NCBI RefSeq assembly: GCF_000616095.1
Contig: NZ_BAMS01000007.1
Coordinates: 1-64,000, forward strand
Direction of reading: 5' to 3'
DNA length: 64,000 bases
Source: Sneathiella glossodoripedis JCM 23214
Lineage (GTDB): Bacteria; Pseudomonadota; Alphaproteobacteria; Sneathiellales; Sneathiellaceae
Positions 30,005-39,533 of the stretch are shown here, one piece after another. The notes beneath the pieces were generated by a model, which was given only the letters and a program-made list of their open reading frames with translations, ran no database searches and was not told where the DNA came from. Made by a program: the position numbers and the translations under genes. Positions within the stretch are counted from its first letter, which is position 1. Every line of letters starts with the position of its first letter.

Positions 30005-30526
30005 ATGTATCGGCAATTTGTGGATCGACTTAGCCAATGTGCGGCTGTCCTGTCCTGCGTTATCCTGGTTATGATTGTCAGTTTTATACTTCTGGAAATT
30101 ACCCTGCGCAGTTTCTTTAACTCATCCACTTATGTATTGGATGAATTCGTAGGATATGGCGTTGCGGCTATGACATTTCTCGCTTTCGCTGCGACATTGC
30201 GTGATGGGGTCTTCATTCGTGTTGAAATGATCCTGGCTCATTTGTCACCACAACCCAGAAGAGCTGTTGAAGTTCTTTCCCTATTGGTAGGTACAGCTTT
30301 GTTCAGCGGACTTACCTGGTATGTAGCAAAGCTGATTTACCGAAATTTTGACAGGGGGGTCGTTAGTAACTCAATCGCCGAAATCCCACTTTGGATACCG
30401 CAAAGTTTTATCCTTGCGGGACTGGTGTTGCTCGTGTTGCAGTTCGTTGCCCAGGCGATATCAGTTGCATTAGGTGCTGACTATGCGGGGATGGAAGGCG
30501 CGAAAGGGGCTTCAGGTCATGACTGA
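30005..30526 (+). CDS. dctQ: TRAP transporter small membrane subunit (DctQ), system 1
   Basis: 173 residues with four transmembrane segments, the normal size for DctQ. Recognisable are VLDEFVGYGVAAMTFLAFAA and VSNSIAEIPLWIPQSFILAG, a typical fourth-helix region. It helps hold the DctM channel. AAAGGA seven bases before the ATG. It overlaps dctM by eight bases, showing translational coupling. Confidence 0.88.
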   Translation: MYRQFVDRLSQCAAVLSCVILVMIVSFILLEITLRSFFNSSTYVLDEFVGYGVAAMTFLAFAATLRDGVFIRVEMILAHLSPQPRRAVEVLSLLVGTALFSGLTWYVAKLIYRNFDRGVVSNSIAEIPLWIPQSFILAGLVLLVLQFVAQAISVALGADYAGMEGAKGASGHD

Positions 30527-31834
30527 TATCGGCGCCGCACTCATCGTATTACTTCTTATTTTCCTATTCCTTGGCAGCGGAATTTGGGTCTTTATCGGTC
30601 TTATTCTTGTATCCGTCACCGTCCAGTTTTTCCTTCTGGATTTCTCATTGGCGCGCATAGGGTCAATTGCCACCAAAATTATGATGCGCAGCGCAAGTTC
30701 GTGGGAACTCGCAGCAATCCCCATGTTTATCTGGATGGGAGATATAATTTTCCGAACGGATATTTCACAAAGATTATTCAACGGTCTCGCGCCGCTTGTC
30801 GCCAGAATTCCTGGCCGGTTACTTCACGTCAATATTGTTGGGTGCACCCTGTTTGCCGCAGTGAGTGGCTCCAGCACAGCAACCACAGCGACCGTCGGCC
30901 GGATCTCTTTGGATGAGCTGACTAAACGCCAGTATGATCCGCTTCTTGCCGTTGGATCTCTGGCTGGTGCAGGCAGTCTGGGTCTATTAATCCCGCCGTC
31001 CATAGTGATGATCGTTTATGGAATATTGGCAGAGGTTTCAATCGTTTCTTTATTCGCCGCAGGCGTATTGCCGGGGCTCATGGTTGCGGCCTTGTATTCC
31101 ACTTATATTGCTTGCCGGGCAAGCCTCGACCCTGTGATATCGGCGCAACTGGCTGCACAGGAAAAATTACCGGTTCGACTTGGAGATTTCCTGAATCTGG
31201 TACCTATTGTTCTGTTAATCGTAATCGTGTTGGGGGCGATCTATTCCGGGTTGGCCACGCCCTCTGAGGCTGCTGCAATTGGGGTGCTGGCGGCGCTGTT
31301 GATTGCGGTGTTTACGGGACAACTGACATTCGCGGTGATTGGCGAGTCATTGATCAATGCAGTGAAAATGTCAGCGATGGTTATCTCCTTGGTGATCGCT
31401 GCGGCATTGCTTTCTACACAATGGGGTATTTGCATTTGCCGCAGTCGGTTGCCTCTTTGATTGCGGGTCTGGAATTATCGCCCTATGCGCTTGTCGCCAT
31501 TCTCGCGCTATTTTACGTTTTGCTTGGGCTTTTTCTGGAAGGAATTTCGATCACGGTCATGAGCCTTCCGATCACGCTTCCTCTTATTGTTCAAGCGGGA
31601 TTCGATCCGTTGTGGTTTGGTGTATTCCTCATTTTGATGGTGGAGCTGGCGACGATTACGCCGCCAGTGGGCTTCAACCTTTTTGTTCTACAAGGATTGA
31701 CAAATATGCCCATAAGCCGTGTCGCTCGGGCATCATTACCCTTTTTCTTACTCTTATGTCTGGGCGTAATTTTGCTAACAGCTTTTCCGAATATTGCGCT
31801 TTGGTTGCCTTCCGCACTCAAAGGGGGAGCATGA
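30519..31834 (+). pseudogene. dctM: TRAP transporter large membrane subunit (DctM), system 1, frameshifted
   Basis: The ion-coupled channel subunit, about 438 residues with 12 or so transmembrane segments once joined. Start is ATG at 30519 inside the end of dctQ. FAAVSGSSTATTATVGRISL and LGLLIPPSIVMIVYGILAEV are DctM hallmarks. The frame breaks after 31418 where one base (a G in the expected ACAGCA) is missing; the second part resumes with MGYLHLPQSVASLIAG and runs through ITPPVGFNLFVLQGL to 31834. Both parts are well conserved, so an error is more likely than decay. It overlaps the next gene by four bases (ATGA). Confidence 0.88.
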
Positions 31835-32340
31835 TGACTAATTTCAATGATCAATTGATTGAGCTTGTTAATCAAGACTCTGATCAGCAGCTCATTTTTG
31901 ACTGTGTTTCCGAAATATTACGCGATCAAGTCGGCTACAAGCTCTTTACTATATTGGGTTTTCAGAACTCCCGGAGAATGGTGTCGCGACTTTATAGCTC
32001 CGATCCAGTTAATTTTCCTGTTGGTGGTTTCAAGGCACTTGGCTCAACGGAATGGGGAGCAATCGTACTTCAAAAGGGAGAAGTTCTGATTGCAAAGAAT
32101 AAAGGCGATCTGCGGAGAATTTTTCCAGATCACACATTGCTCCTGAATATGGGGCTGGGATCTGCGGTCAACATTCCCATTAAATATGCAGGCCAGGTCC
32201 ACGCGATGCTGAACATGTTGGATGTAGAAGGTTTCTATAACAGCAGGAGCGTCCATAAAGCTGAACGGGTTGCAGAGCTACTCGGGCCTGTGCTGGCAGC
32301 AGAGAAAAAAGTCAAATTTTACGATTGCGCGAGGGAATAA
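31831..32340 (+). CDS. GAF-domain protein in the TRAP/amidohydrolase operon
   Basis: About 169 residues, essentially one GAF domain: ILRDQVGYKLFTILGF, then ILPDH-like FPDHTLLLNMGLGSAVNIPI and a C-terminal AERVAELLGPVLAAEKKV. No output domain. ATG at 31831 overlaps the dctM stop by four bases and has AAGGGGGAGC directly upstream. GAF domains bind small molecules, so a free-standing one in a catabolic operon may be a ligand sensor or a small enzyme of the methionine-sulfoxide-reductase kind; neither is shown. No signal peptide. Confidence 0.75.
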   Translation: MMTNFNDQLIELVNQDSDQQLIFDCVSEILRDQVGYKLFTILGFQNSRRMVSRLYSSDPVNFPVGGFKALGSTEWGAIVLQKGEVLIAKNKGDLRRIFPDHTLLLNMGLGSAVNIPIKYAGQVHAMLNMLDVEGFYNSRSVHKAERVAELLGPVLAAEKKVKFYDCARE

Positions 32341-32341
32341 A

Positions 32342-33567
32342 GTGAAACCAACTAGTTTGATACTCAAGAATGCCAACCTTCTGGATACCCGTGCAGGAAA
32401 TATTGTCGGTAAGCGCAATATTCGCATTGAAGATGGTATCATATCGGAAATTTCAGCGGGTTCAACGAAACCTGCCGACGAAACACTGGATGTTGACGGC
32501 AAGGTTGTAATGCCGGGACTTTGCGATGCCCATGTTCATGTGGTCGCCGCAACTGCCAGTTTTCCCGATCTGATAACCTGGTCTCCCAGTTATGTTGCCG
32601 CTCGATCAGGCAGATTTTAAGTGGAATGCTGATGCGGGGATTTACAACTGTACGTGATTGTGGCGGGGCGGATTACGGGCTCGCCAAGTCAGTAGAAGAA
32701 GGTTACCTCATTGGACCCAGGCTCCTTTTCTGCGGTCACGCCATTTCACAAACCGGTGGACATGGGGATATGCGCGGACCGGGGGAAAATTGGGAAGAAT
32801 GCACCTGCTGTGCTGGGCTTGGCAGGGTGGTTGATGGCGTACCAGAGGTTAGGCGTGGCTGTCGCGATGAACTGCGAAAAGGTGCGCATTTTATCAAAAT
32901 CATGGCATCCGGTGGGGTGTCATCTCCGACAGACCGAATTGGAAATACACAATTCTCCATGGATGAAATCAGGGCTGCAGTCGAAGAGGCAGAAGCGGCT
33001 GAAACATATGTCGCCGCCCATGTTTATACAGCAAGAGCGGCAAACAGAGCGTTGGAATGTGGGGTGCGTTCGCTGGAGCACGGTAACCTGATCGACGACA
33101 GCACGATTGATCTGCTCCTCGAAAAAGAGGCTTTCCTTGTCCCAACAATGTCAACTCATGAAGCCTTGAGAAGAGAAGGTCTCAAGAACGGGCTGTCTGA
33201 AGATATGTACAAAAAAGTTCATGAGGTGGTGGAGGCTGGTCACAGAACGCATTCCCGCGCGAGTGACCGAGGCGTGAAAATGGTGTTTGGCACCGACCTA
33301 TTGGGAGCAATGCACGAACATCAACTGACTGAGTTCGAAATTAGAAGTGCGTTTCAAAGTCCTGCAGAGTTGATCCGATCCGCGACAGTAACCGCTGCGG
33401 AGTTATTTCAGATGGAGGGGCAAATTGGCGAAATTATCGAAGGGGCGTTTGCCGATCTGATCGTGCTGGATGGTAATCCGCTGACAGATATTGGCGTACT
33501 GCAGGCTCCAGACAGATATTTGAAAGCCGTTATCAAACAGGGAGAGATTTTTAAATCCGCTCTTTAA
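32342..33567 (+). pseudogene. Metal-dependent amidohydrolase, frameshifted
   Basis: Cytoplasmic TIM-barrel hydrolase of the amidohydrolase superfamily, near the imidazolonepropionase and Xaa-Pro dipeptidase-like group. Metal ligands H64 and H66 in DAHVHV, then the Lys in HFIKIMASGG, His in AAHVYTARA, His in SLEHGNLI and Asp in FGTDLLG. The frame breaks near 32610, where a C is missing from GGCCAG; the continuation is QILSGMLMRGFTTVRDCGG. Joined length about 409 residues. GTG at 32342, with AGGGA upstream, begins two bases after the GAF gene. It probably hydrolyses the imported compound. Confidence 0.85.
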
Positions 33568-33589
33568 CTCTATAACTTGGGAGGAGTTC

Positions 33590-34731
33590 ATGAAAACACA
33601 GATCAAAACAGGCGTCACCGCGTTGGTCTGCAGCTTTGTAATTGGAATGACTGGCATAGGGTCGGTCGCCGCTGACAACTTAAAGGCAAATATATTTTTC
33701 CCTGCTCAGCATCCATTGGCAAAATTTGGGTATGTACAATGGGCGGAAACAGTTCGAGAGCTTTCAGACGGCGAACTGGATGCGAAAGTCTTCACTGGAA
33801 CAGTAATTTTACCTCCACGTTCAGGGATGGCGGGTGTTCGCGATGGTATCGTAAATGTGGGATACCATGCAGCAACTTACACACCAGCGGAACTGCCTAT
33901 TACCAACGCAATTCAGGAAATGGGGTTCAATTATAGTGACCCGCTGGTGATGATTGCTGCGGCGACGGATTTTAACACGAACAACGAACGAGCGCAGGAG
34001 CAATGGCGAAAGGCTGGGGTCGTCTACACTGGTGGCTATAGCACGCCTCCCTATAATTTAATGTGCCGTGAACCTGTAAAAACGCTGGCAGATCTAAAAG
34101 GCAAACGGTTGCGGACCGCTGGTGCTGCTATGTCCCGTTGGGCGGAAGAGATTGGGGCTGTTCCTGTAAATATTCCCTCCAGTGAAATGTATCAAGGTGT
34201 TGAAAAAGGAACACTTGATTGCGCTGTTAATGTGGCGAATGACCTTAAATCCAGAAGTTTGTGGGATGTGGCCAAGCATACAACCATGGCCCCGCTTGGG
34301 CTTTATTGGTCTGGTCCCATGTGGGCTTTCAATCAGTCATACTGGAATGATTTAACTCCCAGAAAAAGAGAAATATTCTTTAGGGCGAACGCACGTTCGA
34401 TGGCGAACTTGTATGTAGCTATGCCGCTTCGGTCAAGGAAGCGCTTGATGAGGCAGCCTCTCACGGAGTTACAATCTATGAGCCGGGTGAAGATATTTTG
34501 AATTCGATTTCCGAATTTGCAAAGACCAATCTGAATGAGGTCTATTCAAAAGGTCGAGAGAAATATGGCCTGCAGGATTCTGAAAAAATATTGGGTGAAT
34601 TCGATAGCAAGGTCAAAAAATGGGAAAAACTATTCGCGACTGTTGATCGACAGGATGCAACTGAAATTGAAAGAATTATTTGGGATAATTTGTATAGCAG
34701 GCTGGATGTAAAAAGTTTCGGTGTGAACTAA
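33590..34731 (+). pseudogene. dctP: TRAP transporter substrate-binding protein, system 2, frameshifted
   Basis: A second periplasmic DctP-like receptor, about 380 residues. Signal peptide (VTALVCSFVIGMTGIGSVAA), then LKANIFFPAQHPLAKFGYVQ and KRLRTAGAAMSRWAEEIGAV with the conserved Arg. It breaks near 34419, after the codon for Val in NLYVA, where one base is lost. The last part (AASVKEALDEAASHGVTIYE to VKSFGVN, ending at 34731) is in the next frame. GGGAGGAG precedes ATG by three bases. It differs clearly from the receptor at 28890, so two transporters with different ligands are served. The C-terminal 100 residues are unusual for DctP but typical of a longer subgroup. Confidence 0.82.
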
Positions 34732-34745
34732 AAAATTGGAAATAA

Positions 34746-34767
34746 CCGCTCCTCGATTGTGGAGTGG
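34746..34767 (+). terminator. Stem-loop after dctP of system 2
   Basis: CCGCTCC pairs with GGAGTGG (one G-U pair) around an eight-base loop. There is no T run, so it is more a processing or stabilising hairpin than a terminator. It sits where the other two dctP genes also have hairpins. Confidence 0.4.
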
Positions 34768-34821
34768 GGGAAATTATTGATAATATTATTTTATCATTAG
34801 TTAATCCATAAGCAGGTCACG

Positions 34822-35442
34822 ATGAACAAAATTGAAAAACCCGGCAAGCAGGCTGTCAGATCTTTAAGAATGCAGGAAAGGTTGCTTCTGGCAACACTGG
34901 ACAGTATTTACGAAGACGGTTTTCAGAATGCGTCCACGACCGAGATTGTCAAGCGAGCCGGGGTCTCCAGAGGGGCCATGTTGCATCACTTTCCAAGTAA
35001 AGAAATGTTGATTGCAGCGGCGATTGAAAAATTATTGGCCGACGAGATTGAGTTCATTCGTGAGGAGGCCGGCGCCTATGCCCGACACGAAAAAACCATC
35101 GATGATTTTGTGGATTTCCTGTGGGGTCGTTTTTCCAGCCGCCTGTTCATGATTACGATAGATTTTCTTTCAAGTGCGCGTACAGATGAAAAACTGCGCG
35201 ATGCTGTTATTCCCGTGAGTTTGAATTTCCATGAAAGCCTGAACGAGATTTGGTCGCAGTTTTTTCATTATAAAAACTCTTCTCCAGAAAAGGTGCAAAC
35301 CCTTTTAAATACAACACTTTGCCTGATGAGGGGTATGGGAATTCAGACGGTCATCCGCTCCGATGATGCTTATTTTGAAAGCATCAGAAATTGCTGGAAA
35401 CAGATTTTACATAATCAGTTGGATGAAGATCCAGCCGGATAG
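34822..35442 (+). CDS. TetR-family regulator
   Basis: 206 residues. N-terminal TetR DNA-binding domain: RLLLATLDSIYEDGFQNAST followed by TEIVKRAGVSRGAMLHHFPS, the usual helix-turn-helix. The rest is an alpha-helical ligand domain without clear relatives. It lies in the middle of the TRAP island, between the second dctP and its dctQ, so it should control these genes in response to substrate. The palindrome at 28824-28841 is a plausible site. A weak GCAGGT precedes its ATG by six bases. Confidence 0.88.
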   Translation: MNKIEKPGKQAVRSLRMQERLLLATLDSIYEDGFQNASTTEIVKRAGVSRGAMLHHFPSKEMLIAAAIEKLLADEIEFIREEAGAYARHEKTIDDFVDFLWGRFSSRLFMITIDFLSSARTDEKLRDAVIPVSLNFHESLNEIWSQFFHYKNSSPEKVQTLLNTTLCLMRGMGIQTVIRSDDAYFESIRNCWKQILHNQLDEDPAG

Positions 35443-35458
35443 TCGCAATGGGGACGAA

Positions 35459-36010
35459 ATGGACGATGTAAAGTTATCAAAATTCAAAACAGAAAAACTG
35501 ATCCTTTATATTGTCCGAAGCATGATGGCCTTATGTTGCCTGTTTCTGGTCTTAATGATGGTCCATGTTGGGGCAGATATCGCTGCGAAACTGATCCTGA
35601 ATTCACCGCTTACAGGAACGCTTGAAACCGTTTCTTATTACTACATGGTTAGTCTGGTCTTCCTTGCTTTGCCTTATGTGGAACTGCGCGGGGAGCATGT
35701 ATCAGTTGATTTGTTTTTCCAGAAATTTCCGCCAAATCTAAAAATATTCGTTTATGTGACAGGTACATTATTAGCGGCAGCCTATTACGGTTTGTTTGCC
35801 TATACGACTTTTCTTGATGCTCTTAAAGCGACAGAACAGTTGGAAACGGTGATGGCAAATTTCCTATTTTATGTTTGGCCCAGTCGGTGGGCGTTGCCAA
35901 TCGGCAGTTCTGCACTGGTATTGATGTTGGTGTTGAATGCGGTGAAAACCTGTTTGTCTTTAAGCCTTCCCGTCACCGAACAGTCCGACCCTACAGAGGC
36001 AGTGATATGA
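35459..36010 (+). CDS. dctQ: TRAP transporter small membrane subunit (DctQ), system 2
   Basis: About 183 residues with four transmembrane segments (IVRSMMALCCLFLVLMMV; TLETVSYYYMVSLVFLALPY; others follow). It has the DctQ feature ELRGEHVSVDLFFQKFP. ATG at 35459, with GGGGA four bases upstream, starts 16 bases after the TetR gene. Its stop overlaps the dctM start by four bases (ATGA), so the membrane pair is coupled. The receptor of the set is probably the one at 33590. Confidence 0.85.
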   Translation: MDDVKLSKFKTEKLILYIVRSMMALCCLFLVLMMVHVGADIAAKLILNSPLTGTLETVSYYYMVSLVFLALPYVELRGEHVSVDLFFQKFPPNLKIFVYVTGTLLAAAYYGLFAYTTFLDALKATEQLETVMANFLFYVWPSRWALPIGSSALVLMLVLNAVKTCLSLSLPVTEQSDPTEAVI

Positions 36011-37325
36011 GTACCGGAGCCATTGGTATATATGGGGTCATTGCAACTCTTCTATTGATGGGATTGCGTGTTCCTATCGCTGTTGCACTGGGTAGTGTTT
36101 CCATTATTGGCATTATCTGGATGCTGGATTTGCGGGCGGGCCTCGGAATTATATCATCCGTTCCGTTCAATTTTATTGGAAACTGGGCGTTGACAGCGGT
36201 TCCAATGTTCCTGTTGATGGGATTCATTTGCACGACAACAGGTATGACCAATGGTCTGTTTAATGCTATGCGTATCTTCCTGCAAAATTGCCGGGGGGAT
36301 TGGCGGTAACTGGAGTTGCAGCCAGTGCTTTATTCGCTTCTGCATCAGGCCCAAGCGTTGCCACTGCCTCCGCCATGGCGAGAATTGCTGTCCCGGAAAT
36401 GTTAAAACACAAGTATGAGCCCGGATTTGCGAGTGGGGTAATCGCGGCTTCCGGCACTTTGGGATCGTTAATTCCTCCCAGCATTTTAATGGTTCTGTAT
36501 GGAATTTATGCCGAAGTTTCCATCGGAGCATTATTTATCGCGGGTTTCCTGCCAGGCCTTATCTCAGCCGGTTTGTATGTGGGAATGATCATATTACGCG
36601 CTCATTTCAATCCAGAGCTGGCGGGAAATGGTCACTCGCAACCTTCAACTGGAATAGCAGAAAAGCTGTCTGCATTGTCTGATGTCTGGCCGCTTCCAAT
36701 TTTGATCGGCGCGGTCCTTGGTGGTATTTTTACCGGCCTATTTTCCCCAACAGAAGCCGGCGCGGTCGGTGCGTTAGTGGCAACCATGATTGCGGCATTG
36801 CGCCGTCAGTTGAACTGGCAAAATTTCAAAGAGGCGGTGAAGCTTGCCGTAGTCGGCAGCAGCAGTATTTTCGCCATTTTAATAGGAACTTTATTCTTTA
36901 CCCGGTTTTTGGTTTTAAGTGGCTTGCCGACTGATCTTGCGCAAATGGTTCTATCCCTGACGGATGGTAATCCATATCTTATTATCCTCGGTGTAGCCGT
37001 CATTTACGTTATTCTTGGGATGTTTGTTGAGTCGATCGGTTTGATGCTCCTCACTCTTCCGATAATTCTACCGTTGGTAGCTGGCGCGGACATGAACCTG
37101 ATCTGGTTTGGAATCATTATCATCAAACTGTTGGAAATTGGACTAATCACGCCACCCATTGGTTTGAACGTCTATGTCATAAAAGGGGCGCTTGGAAGCC
37201 GTGTTTCCCTGCAAAACATTTTCCGCGGTGTGACCTGGTTTCTCGTGATGGATATAATCGCCCTTTTATTAATTGTCGCAATCCCCTCGCTTTCCCTTTG
37301 GTTGCCAAAGGTGATGTGGAATTAA
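36007..37325 (+). pseudogene. dctM: TRAP transporter large membrane subunit (DctM), system 2, frameshifted
   Basis: Channel subunit of about 439 residues with many transmembrane segments. The first part ends AMRIFLQN; the second continues LPGGLAVTGVAASALFASAS, then SLIPPSILMVLYGIYAEV and EIGLITPPIGLNVYVIKGAL. The frame breaks in the A run at 36284-36287, where one A is missing. Conserved sequence flanks the break, so an error is likely. It closes the catabolic island; the next gene belongs to an unrelated pair. Confidence 0.88.
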
Positions 37326-37383
37326 AAGATAGATTGCAAATTTGTTTAAAACTACCATAAGTTGAAAATAACGCCTTCAACAC

Positions 37384-37423
37384 CCATGTACACAACCTTA
37401 AGTTAATTTGAAAGGTGTGTACT
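37384..37423 (+). promoter_or_regulatory. Conserved leader before the first unknown paralogue
   Basis: From CACAACCTTA (37391) to the ATG (37424) the spacing is 33 bases, exactly as before the second paralogue (39501 to 39534). In an ungapped comparison 24 of 33 bases match, and CCAT upstream also matches. AAAGG at 37411-37415 serves as ribosome-binding site. It is probably a shared leader, promoter or operator, duplicated with the gene. Confidence 0.55.
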
Positions 37424-39271
37424 ATGTTTGTCGAAGATATCCATATGGAGCAAAAACTTGTTCCGTCTCTTGCACTAAAACCCGGAACTACATTTAATTT
37501 GGAGATCCTTACCGATGCGGAAAAGTCTACAAAATACTTTAAAGCACTGGAGTTGACAGCCGAGAGAATTATAGGAGGGGGTTTTCCAGAAAAAGTTAGT
37601 AACCTTGAGTTGCTGTCGCATTATCACTGTAGCAATAACGGGTTTCAGAGCGGGCTTAGTATCGTCCACCCTTTTTTGGAAGTCGGTGGGGCACTCCGGA
37701 CCCAGGTTCCCTTGCCGAAGACCATGAGCGAACTTGGAATGCTGCTAAAGGTGGTGTTGCATGATTATGGTTCTGAATATCTTGAAGATTTCGCTAAATC
37801 TGGCTTGAGAGATTTTCGGCCTCGTGATGGGTTCAATGTAAAAATATCGCACAATATTGGGCTTTTGGTGTGGAATGATGCAGCATCCATGCACAGAAAT
37901 AACAAAAAATTTGCAGCAGATATTGATGACGGGGATTTTTTTCAATCATTGTCTATTTTGCTGATTAGCGTCATTTATCAACGTGCGGATCTTTCTTACT
38001 ATGGCAAGCGCGGTAGGTACGGGCCGGAAACGCTTAGGCGATTAATTGATGGTCATGCTTCATCTCCGACGGAGCTAAGCCCTCCGAACAAGACTATCAC
38101 TACTTTTACTTACTACATTCGTAACGGTGAAAAAGAGTTCCCGGACATTGACGGAATGCCTTTCGCGGCTTTTAGCGGGGTTGTCATTCCCTCTCAATTT
38201 AACTATCAGGATGAGCAGGGCGCGTGGCTGACATGCGATGCGGAAAAACCCACCTTACAGTTGAATTATACTTTTACCGAGATCATGCCTCGAGAACTTC
38301 AAGAAAAGAATCGTGGGAAATTCAAGCATACGGAGTTTATTGTCGCGGGTTTGTTGCTGAAAGCCTCACAGTTAGAAAATGTGGCACCAGATAAGTTCTA
38401 TCTAACCATACATACAGACAAATGCGCCGCCGCTAAGGGGTTTCAAAAATATATGCAAGCACTTGATGATAAGTGCGACATATACAAAGCCATTTCCAGA
38501 AAAGTGTGGACAAATGTAATCCACAACAGATTGCAAAGTTTTCGCGCGGAAATGGAATGTACTCACAAAGATTGGAAAATGCTGTTCTTCGTAGATAGGT
38601 CTACTGTTGAGGAGGGGGATCCCGGGGAAGAGGTGCCGTTTGGCTGTGATAGATTCTATCACGCGATCTACCCTGAATATTGTAGATTGATTAAAAAAAG
38701 AACGGGGCAAGAAATTAGTAAACAGTTATTGAATGGGGTAATTGATGAGAAACAAATTGGAGAATTCTGCGAAAAGCATGGGTTGCCGTTCGAAAGATTG
38801 ATGGAATTGTTGCACACTAAACAGGTGGAAAGAACAAACCCCGACGGAAAAAAAGTAGAATTCAATTTTGTCGATGATGGCCGTATTTCGATCTTCTGGC
38901 TTATGAATAATCGCCATTCGGGTGAGGCGTTTGTGGATGACCTTGCGCGGATGCACAAAAAAGAACCAAAAGTGATGGCATCTCCAGAAGAAATGGCGCA
39001 GGAATTGGGCATGTTGTTAAATACAATGGCCAAGACAGGTAACACTGCCAATAGTCACTCATGGGCAGGGGAAGTGCCAAATGTTGACCTTGATGTTCCA
39101 CGACTGACGGAGTTTGCTTATATTTTGACCGGTGAAGTCAAGCTTTCCTCTGCTGAAAATTCTCAAGTTCAACCGAATCCCCAGCTCACCGGCTCTCTTG
39201 GCGAGTTGCAGAAAATTCTTCGAGGGCAATTAAACTTGGCAGCAATAAGAGGCAGGGTGCTGAATGCCTGA
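37424..39271 (+). CDS. Unrecognised 615-residue protein, first of a tandem paralogous pair
   Basis: I cannot place this protein in any family. It has no signal peptide or transmembrane segment, so it is probably cytoplasmic. It shares block after block with the gene at 39534: HPFLEVGGALRTQVPLPK (about residue 82), LVWNDA, GKRGRYGPETLRRLIDGHA (193-212), TLQLNYTF (279), HTDKCAAAK (329), ISRKVWTNVIHNRL (356), DRSTVEEGDP with EEVPFGCDRFYHAIYPEY (about 390-420), DDGRISIFWLMNNR (484) and GNTANS with PNVDLDVPRLTEFAYILTGE (539-571). Its C-terminus is about 40 residues longer. ATG at 37424 has AAAGG eight bases away; GTG at 37415 would overlap that site. No neighbour suggests a function. Confidence 0.75.
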   Translation: MFVEDIHMEQKLVPSLALKPGTTFNLEILTDAEKSTKYFKALELTAERIIGGGFPEKVSNLELLSHYHCSNNGFQSGLSIVHPFLEVGGALRTQVPLPKTMSELGMLLKVVLHDYGSEYLEDFAKSGLRDFRPRDGFNVKISHNIGLLVWNDAASMHRNNKKFAADIDDGDFFQSLSILLISVIYQRADLSYYGKRGRYGPETLRRLIDGHASSPTELSPPNKTITTFTYYIRNGEKEFPDIDGMPFAAFSGVVIPSQFNYQDEQGAWLTCDAEKPTLQLNYTFTEIMPRELQEKNRGKFKHTEFIVAGLLLKASQLENVAPDKFYLTIHTDKCAAAKGFQKYMQALDDKCDIYKAISRKVWTNVIHNRLQSFRAEMECTHKDWKMLFFVDRSTVEEGDPGEEVPFGCDRFYHAIYPEYCRLIKKRTGQEISKQLLNGVIDEKQIGEFCEKHGLPFERLMELLHTKQVERTNPDGKKVEFNFVDDGRISIFWLMNNRHSGEAFVDDLARMHKKEPKVMASPEEMAQELGMLLNTMAKTGNTANSHSWAGEVPNVDLDVPRLTEFAYILTGEVKLSSAENSQVQPNPQLTGSLGELQKILRGQLNLAAIRGRVLNA

Positions 39272-39322
39272 GTGATGTCATCAATTCAGTTTGGTTGATC
39301 AGTTATTCTATTTTTGCTTGCT

Positions 39323-39361
39323 TGATTGGCCGTTTTCAGAGTAACGGCCAATCAGGTTTTT
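39323..39361 (+). terminator. Intrinsic terminator between the two paralogues
   Basis: TGATTGGCCGTT pairs with AACGGCCAATCA around an eight-base loop, followed by GG and five T. It separates the two paralogues into independent transcripts, in keeping with each having its own leader. Confidence 0.88.
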
Positions 39362-39493
39362 CCCTTCGAAATTGCACAATATAGAGTCTGACGCTTTTCT
39401 CCACTTGCTATGTCAATGAGCATCAATTTCATTAGTTAAATAGAAATTATAAACTTCAAAACAATTTATGGTTGAATAATTATGAGTTTGAAA

Positions 39494-39533
39494 CCATATC
39501 CACAACCTTAGGTTTAATTAAGAGGTTTAGGAT
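39494..39533 (+). promoter_or_regulatory. Conserved leader before the second unknown paralogue
   Basis: Counterpart of the element at 37384-37423: CCAT at 39494, CACAACCTTA at 39501, GTT and AATT in register, and AGAGG at 39521-39525 eight bases before the ATG. Flanking bases further upstream do not match, so the leader is the conserved unit. Confidence 0.55.
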
